Made by a program: the position numbers and the translations under genes. The notes under the pieces are model-generated. The model was not told the origin of the DNA, did not search any database, and worked only from the letters and a program-made list of their open reading frames with translations. 7,472 nt of DNA from Geodermatophilaceae bacterium (GTDB taxonomy: Bacteria > Actinomycetota > Actinomycetes > Mycobacteriales > Geodermatophilaceae), in contig JACCSC010000064.1 of assembly GCA_013813215.1 (NCBI GenBank), forward strand, positions 1 to 7,472, written 5' to 3'. This document shows positions 1 through 6,726 of this stretch, piece after piece; position 1 is the stretch's first letter; each line of letters begins with the position of its first letter.

Positions 1-1
1 C

Positions 2-2770
2 GCCTGCCTGTCCGGCGTGCTGTCCCTCACCGATGCCCTGCGCCTGGTGGCGCACCGGGCCGAGCTGATCGCGGCCCTGCCGGGCGGGGCCATGCTGGCC
101 GCCGGCGCGGACGAATCCCGCGTCCACGACGTCCTCGGCGCGGAACTCGTGGCCGAACTGGACGTCGCCGTACGAACCGGTTCGCAGCTCGTCCTGGCCG
201 GTGCCGAACCGGCCATCGAGGCCGCGCGCGCGAGCCTGGTCGCCGCCGAGGTCGGCTGCCGGCGGCTGCGGACGACGCACGCCTTCCACTCCCGGATGCT
301 GCTCCCCGCCGCGGCCGAGCTGACCGACTGGGTCGCCGCGAACGTGACCCTGAACGCCCCGACGCTGCCCTACCTGAGCAACGTGACAGGCGAGCTGGCG
401 ACCGAGAAGCTGGTGACCGATCCCGGTTATTGGGCCCGGCACATGTGCGAGACGGTGCAATTCGATTCCGGGCTGGCCCACGTGCTCGGTGCGGGCGACC
501 TGGTCCTGCTGGAACTGGGCGCCGGGCAGTCCCTCGGCGCACTCACCCGCGGACACCCCGCCTGCCGGCCCGCGCAGTTCCCGCTCGTCGTAGCGACGCT
601 GCCCGCGGCGGCCGACCGTCGGGACGTCCACCTCGCGCTGGCCGAGTCGGTCGGGCGGCTGTGGCTCACCGGCGTTCCGATCGACTGGCCGGCCCTGCAC
701 GCCGACGACGCCGGTTGGACACCGGGGCGGGTGCCGCTGCCGACGTACCCCTTCGAACGCCAGGAGTACTGGCTGGAGGCCGAGCCGACCGCCCCGGCGG
801 GCGCGGGTCAGCCGGCCTTCGATTTCGACGACCCGACGAGCATCCTCACCGCGCTGCCCAAACTCCCCGAGGAGCACTGGACGACGGTCCCGGTGTGGCA
901 GCAGACCATGCCCCGCCCGGCCGCCCCGGAGGCCTCGTCCTGGCTCGTCTTCACCGACGTGGGCCGGGCCGACGAGCTGGTCGCCCCCCTGCGCGGCGCC
1001 GCCGCCCCGGTGACGTTGGTGCGTCCGGGGCAGGCCTTTGCCGAGACGGCGGACGGCTTCACGGTGCGCCCCGGCTCCGCGCCCGACGTCGTCGCGGTGC
1101 TGCGCGCGCTGGCCCGCGAGGGCCGCTCCCCCCAACGGGTGATCCATCTCTGGACCGCCGACGCCCACGCCGACGCCGACGACCTGCCGCGCGGCCTGCA
1201 CACCCTCCTCGCCATCGCCCAGGCGGCGGCCGACCAGGGACTCCCGCCGTGGACCCTCGACGTGGTCACCAGCGATGGGCAGCGCGTGCTGCCCGGCGAC
1301 CGGGTCCGCCCCGGCACCGGAACGCTGGTCGGCCCGACCCGGCTGATCCCGGTCGAGTACCCGGGCGTGCGGACCCGGCTGATCGACATCGACATCGACA
1401 CGGACCCCGCGACCACGGCCCGGACGCTGCTGGCCGAGCTGCGCGGTGACCCCGTCGACCAGATCGTCGCGCTGCGCGGTGGCCGGCGCTGGGTCCCCGG
1501 GTACGACGTCCTCGACGCGACCCGGCTGGACGAGGCGCCCCCGGTGGTGAGCATCCGGCCGGGTGGCAGCTACCTGGTCACCGGAGGGCTGGGGGGCATC
1601 GGCCTGGCGATGGCCGGGCGGCTGGCCCAGACGTACCGCGCCCGGCTGGTCCTCATGGGCCGGACGCCGATCCCGCCCCGGGAGCAGTGGGGCGCCATCC
1701 TGGCCGCCGACACGACGGCCCCGGAGGTACGGCGGCGCATCGAAGGGCTCACCCGGGCGGTCGCGGCCGGCGGCGACGTGGTCACCGTCGCCGGGGACGT
1801 GTCCCGACCCGCCGACGTCCGGCGCGCGGTGAACGCTGCCCTCGAGTCGTACGGCGAGCTGCACGGCGTCCTGCACTGCGCCGGCGTACCGGCTGTCGGG
1901 CTCATGCAGTTCAAGACCCCCGCCGACATGGACAAGGTGCTCGCCCCCAAGGTGGCCGGCTCGCGGGCGCTGGTCGAGGCCCTATCCGACGTCCCCGTCG
2001 ACTTCCTCGTGCTGTTCTCCTCCACCACGTCGGCCACCGGGGGTGGCGCGGGGCAGGTGGACTACTGCGCGGCCAACGCCTTCCTCGACGCCTACGCCCA
2101 GAGCGATCCGCTGCCCGGCCGGCTGGTCACGTCGATCGACTGGGGCGAGTGGACCTGGAACGGCTGGACCACCGGGCTGGACAGCTACGACGAGGGCTCC
2201 AAGGACTTCTTCACCACCTACCGGGCGACGTTCGGCATCGGCTTCGACGAAGGCTTCCGCACCCTAGAACGCGTGCTGGCCGGAGGGGAGCCGCACGTCG
2301 TCGTCTCGACCCAGGACTTCCCGACGCTGGTGGCGATGAGCCGCCGCTCCTCCATCCAGAGCCACCAGGCCACGGTCAAGAAGGCCCGCCTCGCCCTCGG
2401 GGCGCATCCGCGCCCTGAGCTGTCCACCGGGTACGTCGAGCCGCAGACCCCCGCCGAGCAGGCCATCGCGACGGTCTGGACCGAAGCGCTGGGGCTGGAC
2501 CGGGTCGGCGTCCACGACAACTTCTTCGAACTCGGCGGCAACTCCTTGATCGGGATGGAGATCATCGCCCAGATCCGGGCGGCGCTCGCGCTGGACTACC
2601 TCCCCCCGCACCTGCTCTACGAGGCCCCGACCGTCGCCGCCCTGGCCGCGGCGGCCGAACAGCCGGACGAGACCAGCGCCCCAGACACGCCCGGCCCGTC
2701 GGCCGGTGACCGGAACCGATCCCGCATCGAAGCCCGCCGCAGCTCGCTGCGCACCAGGAGGACGGCATGA
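2..2770 (+). CDS. Type I modular polyketide synthase, C-terminal part (AT-KR-ACP), 5' end outside window
   Basis: Partial gene: the frame is open from base 2 and the first residues (ACLSGVLSLTDALRLV) are the stretch that follows the GHSxGE active site in acyltransferases, so the start, KS and AT nucleophile lie upstream. Counting residue 1 at base 2, the order is: AT C-terminal half (1 to about 240) with HAFHS at 278-292, the signature usually seen in malonyl-CoA-specific ATs; post-AT linker PTYPFERQEYW (740 onward); KR structural subdomain (about 295-510); catalytic KR (about 520-780) with NADPH motif TGGLGGIG (1580-1603), Lys650, Ser674 and Tyr688 in DYCAAN; ACP (about 812-885) with DNFFELGGNS, whose Ser848 (2543-2545) takes the phosphopantetheine arm. 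No dehydratase or enoylreductase is present, so the expected product is a beta-hydroxyacyl-ACP from malonyl extension. The last 20 residues hold 8 Arg and probably form a docking tail. The stop overlaps the next start (ATGA). PKS identity is very secure; substrate specificity is by motif only. Confidence 0.96.
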   Translation, partial: ACLSGVLSLTDALRLVAHRAELIAALPGGAMLAAGADESRVHDVLGAELVAELDVAVRTGSQLVLAGAEPAIEAARASLVAAEVGCRRLRTTHAFHSRMLLPAAAELTDWVAANVTLNAPTLPYLSNVTGELATEKLVTDPGYWARHMCETVQFDSGLAHVLGAGDLVLLELGAGQSLGALTRGHPACRPAQFPLVVATLPAAADRRDVHLALAESVGRLWLTGVPIDWPALHADDAGWTPGRVPLPTYPFERQEYWLEAEPTAPAGAGQPAFDFDDPTSILTALPKLPEEHWTTVPVWQQTMPRPAAPEASSWLVFTDVGRADELVAPLRGAAAPVTLVRPGQAFAETADGFTVRPGSAPDVVAVLRALAREGRSPQRVIHLWTADAHADADDLPRGLHTLLAIAQAAADQGLPPWTLDVVTSDGQRVLPGDRVRPGTGTLVGPTRLIPVEYPGVRTRLIDIDIDTDPATTARTLLAELRGDPVDQIVALRGGRRWVPGYDVLDATRLDEAPPVVSIRPGGSYLVTGGLGGIGLAMAGRLAQTYRARLVLMGRTPIPPREQWGAILAADTTAPEVRRRIEGLTRAVAAGGDVVTVAGDVSRPADVRRAVNAALESYGELHGVLHCAGVPAVGLMQFKTPADMDKVLAPKVAGSRALVEALSDVPVDFLVLFSSTTSATGGGAGQVDYCAANAFLDAYAQSDPLPGRLVTSIDWGEWTWNGWTTGLDSYDEGSKDFFTTYRATFGIGFDEGFRTLERVLAGGEPHVVVSTQDFPTLVAMSRRSSIQSHQATVKKARLALGAHPRPELSTGYVEPQTPAEQAIATVWTEALGLDRVGVHDNFFELGGNSLIGMEIIAQIRAALALDYLPPHLLYEAPTVAALAAAAEQPDETSAPDTPGPSAGDRNRSRIEARRSSLRTRRTA
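2708..2767 (+). other. Basic C-terminal tail of upstream PKS, candidate docking element
   Basis: The last 20 residues of the first PKS contain 8 Arg and only 2 acidic residues (for example RSRIEARRSSLRTRR). They follow a Pro/Ala/Ser-rich flexible stretch after the ACP. The position and the helical, charged character fit a short C-terminal docking element that contacts the next subunit. It is not a recognisable classical long helical docking domain. The role is inferred. Confidence 0.5.
2756..2761 (+). promoter_or_regulatory. Shine-Dalgarno sequence for the second PKS gene
   Basis: AGGAGG lies 5 nt before the ATG at 2767 and inside the last codons of the upstream PKS gene. Together with the ATGA stop/start overlap it fixes the start and indicates translational coupling of the two PKS subunits, which would help keep them at similar levels. 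Confidence 0.85.
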
Positions 2771-5700
2771 CCCAGACCGACGGCCTGAGCGAGACCGACG
2801 GCGTGAGCGAGACCGACGGCGTGAGGGACACCGACGGCACAAGCCCGACGGACTATGGCTCGGCGGTGGCCCTGGTCGGCATGTCCGGCCGCTTTCCCGG
2901 GGCCGCGGACGTCGACACCCTCTGGCAGAACCTGGTCGCGGGGGTGAAGGGCCTGCGGGAACTCACCGAAGAGGAACTCCGCGGCGGGCATCTCGACCCG
3001 GGTCAGCTGGCCGATCCGCGCTACGTCCGCGTGACCGGGGCGCTGGCCGACATCGACCGCTTCGACGCCGCGGTGTTCGGCGTGAGCCCGCGCGAGGCCG
3101 AGACGATGGGCCCGCAGCACCGGCTCTTCCTGGAGTGCTCGTGGGAGGCGCTGGAGAGCGCAGGCTACTGCCCCACCGACGCCCCCGGCCAGGTCGGGGT
3201 CTTCGGCGGCAGCGGGTTCCCGGACTACATCGTGCAGAACCTCCAGTCGCTGATGTCCGAGCCGGGCGGACCGCTGCTGATCGCGGTCGGCAACGAGCGG
3301 GACTCGCTGGCCAACCTGGTGTCCTACAAGCTCGGGCTGCGCGGGCCGGCCATCGCCGTACAGACGTTCTGCTCCACGTCGCTGGTCTCGGTCCACCTGG
3401 CCTGCCAGAGCCTGCTCACCTACGAGTGCGACCTCGCCGTAGCCGGCGGGGCCTTCACCCCGCTCCCCCAGCCCAGCGGGTACCTCTACGAGCCGGGCGG
3501 CATCACCTCGCCGGACGGCATCGTGCGCAGCTTCGACGCCGCGGCGAACGGCACTGTGATGGGCAGCGGCGTCGGCGTCGTCGCCCTGAAGCGGATGACC
3601 GAAGCGATCGAGGACGGCGACGTCATCCACGCTGTGATCCTCGGGTCGGCCACGAACAACGACGGCCGGGTCCGGGCCGGCTACACCGCACCGGGCGTGG
3701 ACGGGCAGGCCGACGTGATCGACGCCGCGTTCGGCGTGGCCGGGGTCAAGCCGGAGAGCATCGGCTACGTCGAGTGCCACGCCACGGCGACCTCGCTGGG
3801 CGACTCGATCGAGCTGGCCGCGATGAGCCGGGTCTTCACCGAGGCGCGGGACACCCCGTGCGTGCTGGGCACGCTGAAGCCGAGCCTGGGCCACCTCGAC
3901 CGGGCCTCCGGTGTCAGCGGGCTGATGCGAGCGGCCTTGGCGCTGGAGCACGAAACCCTCCCCGGTACGCCGAACTACGACACGCCGAACCCCGCCCTGG
4001 CCACCGCCCTGGACCGCTTCACCGTGCTGACCGAGCACGCGCCCTGGCCCGCGGGACCGACCCCCCGCCGGGCCGGGGTCAGCTCGTTCGGCCTGGGCGG
4101 CACGAACGCGCACGTCGTGCTGGAGCAGGCGCCGCCGCGGGTTGCCCGCCCCCATCGCGCCGGACCGCACCTGATCACCTTCTCCGCCGTCGACCAGACC
4201 GCACTGGAGGCACTGACCGACCAGCTGTCTGCATACCTGGACACGGCGGAGGAGGACGTCGACCTGGCCGACGTCGCATTCACCCTGCAGAGTTCGCGCG
4301 GCGGGTTCTCGGTGCGCCGAACCCTGGTCTGCCGCGACCGGGCCGACGCGCTGGCCGCCCTGGCCGACCCGGAACGTCGGGTCGACGCCCGGACCACGCG
4401 CCGCAACCCCAAGGTGCGCCTCACCGCCGGCCCGGACGTCCCGGCCGGCTGGTGGACCGAACTGCAGGCCGCCGCCAGCACCGTCCTGGGGGCCGAGTCG
4501 AGCGGAGCCGGCACCGACGGCGCCCTGGCCACGCTGGGCGACGGGCTGACCCGGCTCGGTGTACGGCTGGACCAGGCCGCCACGACCGGCCAGGATCTCG
4601 GCCACGTCGAGGAGGTCGTCGTAGCCCCAGTAGGCGACCGGCCGGCGACGGAGTGGGTGCTGGCCGTGCTGGGCCGGTTGTGGCAGGCCGGCTGCCAGCT
4701 GGACTGGGCGGCGCTGCATCGCGGCGAGGGCCGGCGCGTGCAGCTGCCGACGTACCCCTTCCAGCGCAAGCGTTTCTGGGTCGACCCGCCGGCCAAGAGC
4801 GCCTCCGGAGCGGACGCCTGGTGGGCCACGCCGACGACGACGGGTCGCACGTACGACCGGTCGCAGTGGACACACCTGCCGACCTGGCAGCGGCGGCCTC
4901 GGCCGACCGCGGACCTCGACGAGCAGCTGCGGCTGGCCGGCCCCTGGCTGGTGTTCAGCGCGGACGACCGGACCGAGGCGCTGATCGCGCACCTGATCGA
5001 GTGCGGCGTCGAGGTGACCGCGGTCCGGCCGGGCGAGGCGTTCGCGCAGGACGACATGGGTGACTTCACCGTCCGGCTCGACGACGGCACGGACATGGCG
5101 ACCCTGCTGCGGTCGCTGATCGTGGAACCGCGGATCATCGTGCACGGATTCAGCCTGGGCAGCGCCGAGCAGGACCCGGCGGCCGGGCCGCTGGCCGCCG
5201 CTGCACACTTCGACGCCGAGCAGTCGCGTGGCTTCTACTCCGCAATGGCCCTCGCCCGCGAGCTGGTGGACGATACCGGCACCGGGCGGCGGATGGAGTT
5301 CGTCGTCCTCACCTCGTCGGCCATCGACGTCGCCGGAACCGATATCCGGCACCCCGAACACGCAGCGATCGCCGCGCTGGCTCCGACGTTGGCCCAGGAG
5401 AACTCCCGGCTGCGGGCACGGCACGTCGACATCGACCCGGTCGCACCCGAGGACCGCGTCGGCCTGCGCCGGCTGGTCACGTCCCTGCTCTCGGCCTGCG
5501 TCGGTTCCCACGAGGGTCCGGTCGGCGTCCGCGGCGGCGAACTGTGGCTGCGCCGCTATCAGCCCTTCCCCATCGAGGAGCCCGCGGCGGGACCGTTCCG
5601 GCCGGGCGACACCGTCCTGATCACCGGTGGCCTCGGCGACGTCGGGATCACCCTGGCCCGTCACCTGGCCGCGCGGTACCAGTGCCGGTTGGTGCTCACC

Positions 5701-6726
5701 GCGCGCTCGCCGCTGCCGCCCCGCGCGGATTGGGAGGACTACCTGGCCACCGTCCCCGACGGCGGGGAACGCACCGCACGGCACATTCGCAGCGTCCTGG
5801 ACCTGGAGGAGCGCGGTGCCACCGTGCTGGCGCTGTCCGCGGACGTCGGCGACCTGGACCAGATGCGGGCGGTCGTCCAGGCTGCGATCGAGGAGTTCGG
5901 CGGGATCGACGTCGCCGTGCACGGGGCCGGCGTACAGGACAGCGCGTTCTTCACCTTCGCCCATCTGATCGACCGGGCGTCCTGTGAGGCGCACTTCCAC
6001 GCCAAGGTGCGCGGGTTCCACGTCCTGCAGGCCGCCCTCGACGGGCAGTGCCCGGACCGGCGGATCACGCTGTCCTCGCTGGCCGCGGTGTTGGGCGGGA
6101 TGGCGCTGGCACCCTACGCCGCCGCCAACGCCGCCCTGGACTCCTACGCCGCGGTGGCCCGCCGGCACGCCGATCCGCAGTGGATCAGCGTGGACTGGGA
6201 CACCTGGAACGTCGACCCGTCGAGGATGGACGGCCACGGCCCGACGGTGACGGACTTCGCGATGGCCCCGGTCGAAGCCGTGGACGTCTTCGAGCGCGCG
6301 CTGTCCGTCGTCGACCAGGTCGGTCGGCTGGTGATCTCCACCGGCTCGCTGGAAGCCCGGCTCGCGACGTGGGTGACCGGCGACCTGCACGAGTCCGACG
6401 ACGGGGACGACACCGACAACCGGGAGCGTCACCCCCGCCCCGATCTGGACACACCGTTCGTCGCGCCGCGGGAGGGGACCGAGGCGACGATCGCCGAGAT
6501 CTGGTCGCGGGTACTGCGGATCGAGCCGATCGGCGCGGTGGACAACTTCTTCGAGCTGGGCGGCCACTCGCTGATCGCCATCGACCTGACCGCGCGGATC
6601 CGGCGGGCCTTCGGGGCGTCGATCCCGGTGACCGGGTTGCTGGAGTGCCCCACCGTTCGCCAGCTCGCGGAGCTGATCGACGCCACCGCCGAGGTCGACG
6701 AGGGGGTCGACCGTGCGAGCGCCTGA
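2767..6726 (+). CDS. Type I modular polyketide synthase, single module KS-(AT-less)-KR-ACP
   Basis: Complete 1319-residue protein that extends and ketoreduces a carrier-bound acyl chain. Start: ATG at 2767 overlaps the upstream TGA and follows AGGAGG by 5 nt. Residues 1-33 are an acidic repeat. KS spans about 34-453, with nucleophile Cys202 (QTFCSTS), His338 (ECHATAT) and His376 (KPSLGH); triad spacing is normal but the surrounding motifs are divergent. Residues 457-660 contain the KS-AT linker (ADVAFTLQSSRGGFSVRR) and rejoin at LGRLWQAGCQLDWAALH and PTYPFQRKRFW (661 onward), but no FPGQG, GHSxG or HAFH/YASH motif is present, so the AT core is missing. KR structural subdomain is about 700-935 and catalytic KR about 945-1195: TGGLGDVG (953-960), Lys1080, Ser1104, Tyr1117 and Asn1121, all with standard spacing, so reduction is expected. 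ACP is about 1239-1310, with DNFFELGGHS and Ser1268. No DH, ER, methyltransferase or thioesterase was found. An AT must act in trans. Coupled to both neighbours by overlaps. A normal module with a cis AT would be about 200 residues longer. Confidence 0.96.
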   Translation: MTQTDGLSETDGVSETDGVRDTDGTSPTDYGSAVALVGMSGRFPGAADVDTLWQNLVAGVKGLRELTEEELRGGHLDPGQLADPRYVRVTGALADIDRFDAAVFGVSPREAETMGPQHRLFLECSWEALESAGYCPTDAPGQVGVFGGSGFPDYIVQNLQSLMSEPGGPLLIAVGNERDSLANLVSYKLGLRGPAIAVQTFCSTSLVSVHLACQSLLTYECDLAVAGGAFTPLPQPSGYLYEPGGITSPDGIVRSFDAAANGTVMGSGVGVVALKRMTEAIEDGDVIHAVILGSATNNDGRVRAGYTAPGVDGQADVIDAAFGVAGVKPESIGYVECHATATSLGDSIELAAMSRVFTEARDTPCVLGTLKPSLGHLDRASGVSGLMRAALALEHETLPGTPNYDTPNPALATALDRFTVLTEHAPWPAGPTPRRAGVSSFGLGGTNAHVVLEQAPPRVARPHRAGPHLITFSAVDQTALEALTDQLSAYLDTAEEDVDLADVAFTLQSSRGGFSVRRTLVCRDRADALAALADPERRVDARTTRRNPKVRLTAGPDVPAGWWTELQAAASTVLGAESSGAGTDGALATLGDGLTRLGVRLDQAATTGQDLGHVEEVVVAPVGDRPATEWVLAVLGRLWQAGCQLDWAALHRGEGRRVQLPTYPFQRKRFWVDPPAKSASGADAWWATPTTTGRTYDRSQWTHLPTWQRRPRPTADLDEQLRLAGPWLVFSADDRTEALIAHLIECGVEVTAVRPGEAFAQDDMGDFTVRLDDGTDMATLLRSLIVEPRIIVHGFSLGSAEQDPAAGPLAAAAHFDAEQSRGFYSAMALARELVDDTGTGRRMEFVVLTSSAIDVAGTDIRHPEHAAIAALAPTLAQENSRLRARHVDIDPVAPEDRVGLRRLVTSLLSACVGSHEGPVGVRGGELWLRRYQPFPIEEPAAGPFRPGDTVLITGGLGDVGITLARHLAARYQCRLVLTARSPLPPRADWEDYLATVPDGGERTARHIRSVLDLEERGATVLALSADVGDLDQMRAVVQAAIEEFGGIDVAVHGAGVQDSAFFTFAHLIDRASCEAHFHAKVRGFHVLQAALDGQCPDRRITLSSLAAVLGGMALAPYAAANAALDSYAAVARRHADPQWISVDWDTWNVDPSRMDGHGPTVTDFAMAPVEAVDVFERALSVVDQVGRLVISTGSLEARLATWVTGDLHESDDGDDTDNRERHPRPDLDTPFVAPREGTEATIAEIWSRVLRIEPIGAVDNFFELGGHSLIAIDLTARIRRAFGASIPVTGLLECPTVRQLAELIDATAEVDEGVDRASA
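2773..2844 (+). repeat. 18-bp tandem repeat, four imperfect copies, encoding an acidic TDG hexapeptide repeat
   Basis: Four consecutive 18-bp units at 2773-2790, 2791-2808, 2809-2826 and 2827-2844 share the core ACCGACGGC. The second and third differ only at their last base (AGC versus AGG). They encode QTDGLS, ETDGVS, ETDGVR and DTDGTS directly after the start codon; a degenerate fifth unit (PTDYG) follows. The unit is a multiple of three, so copy-number change would keep the frame. The repeat occupies the place where modular PKS subunits usually carry an N-terminal docking helix. Confidence 0.9.
4135..4746 (+). other. Collapsed acyltransferase region between KS and post-AT linker
   Basis: Residues 457-660 of the second PKS. 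The first part, to about residue 545, is a normal KS-AT linker. From about 629 the text again matches the tail of an AT (WVLAVLGRLWQAG, LDWAALH) leading to PTYPF. Only about 83 residues lie between these landmarks, where an AT core of roughly 300 residues is expected. That segment contains no GQG, GHSxG or HAFH/YASH motif. The reading frame is intact, so this looks like an old in-frame loss or decay rather than a sequencing break. Boundaries are approximate. Confidence 0.75.
6700..6706 (+). promoter_or_regulatory. Shine-Dalgarno sequence for the acyl-CoA dehydrogenase gene
   Basis: GAGGGGG ends 6 nt before the GTG at 6713. It decides that start over the internal ATG at 6845 and sits within the end of the PKS coding region, so the dehydrogenase is probably translated from the same message with coupling. 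Confidence 0.65.

Noticed and set aside
17..19. GTG at 17 as a start for the first PKS
   Set aside because: It lies inside a conserved AT segment and the frame is open to the window edge, so it is an internal Val in a truncated gene.
1384..1401. Short ATCGAC tandem repeat encoding IDIDID
   Set aside because: Three 6-bp copies within a normally encoded beta strand of the KR structural subdomain; common by chance in GC-rich Asp-rich coding sequence.
430..1449. A 339-codon plus-strand open frame within the first PKS
   Set aside because: Low-complexity Arg/Pro/Ala translation; the true frame here carries the end of the AT, the PTYPF linker and the KR structural subdomain.
3361..3912. Reading the second PKS KS as a non-elongating KS0
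   Set aside because: KS0 domains typically lose a catalytic His; here Cys202, His338 and His376 are all present with normal spacing, so condensation cannot be excluded on sequence.
2706..5063. A 785-codon plus-strand open frame overlapping the second PKS in another frame
   Set aside because: Arg/Gly/Pro-rich shadow translation without domains; the overlapping frame encodes the KS with its active-site residues.
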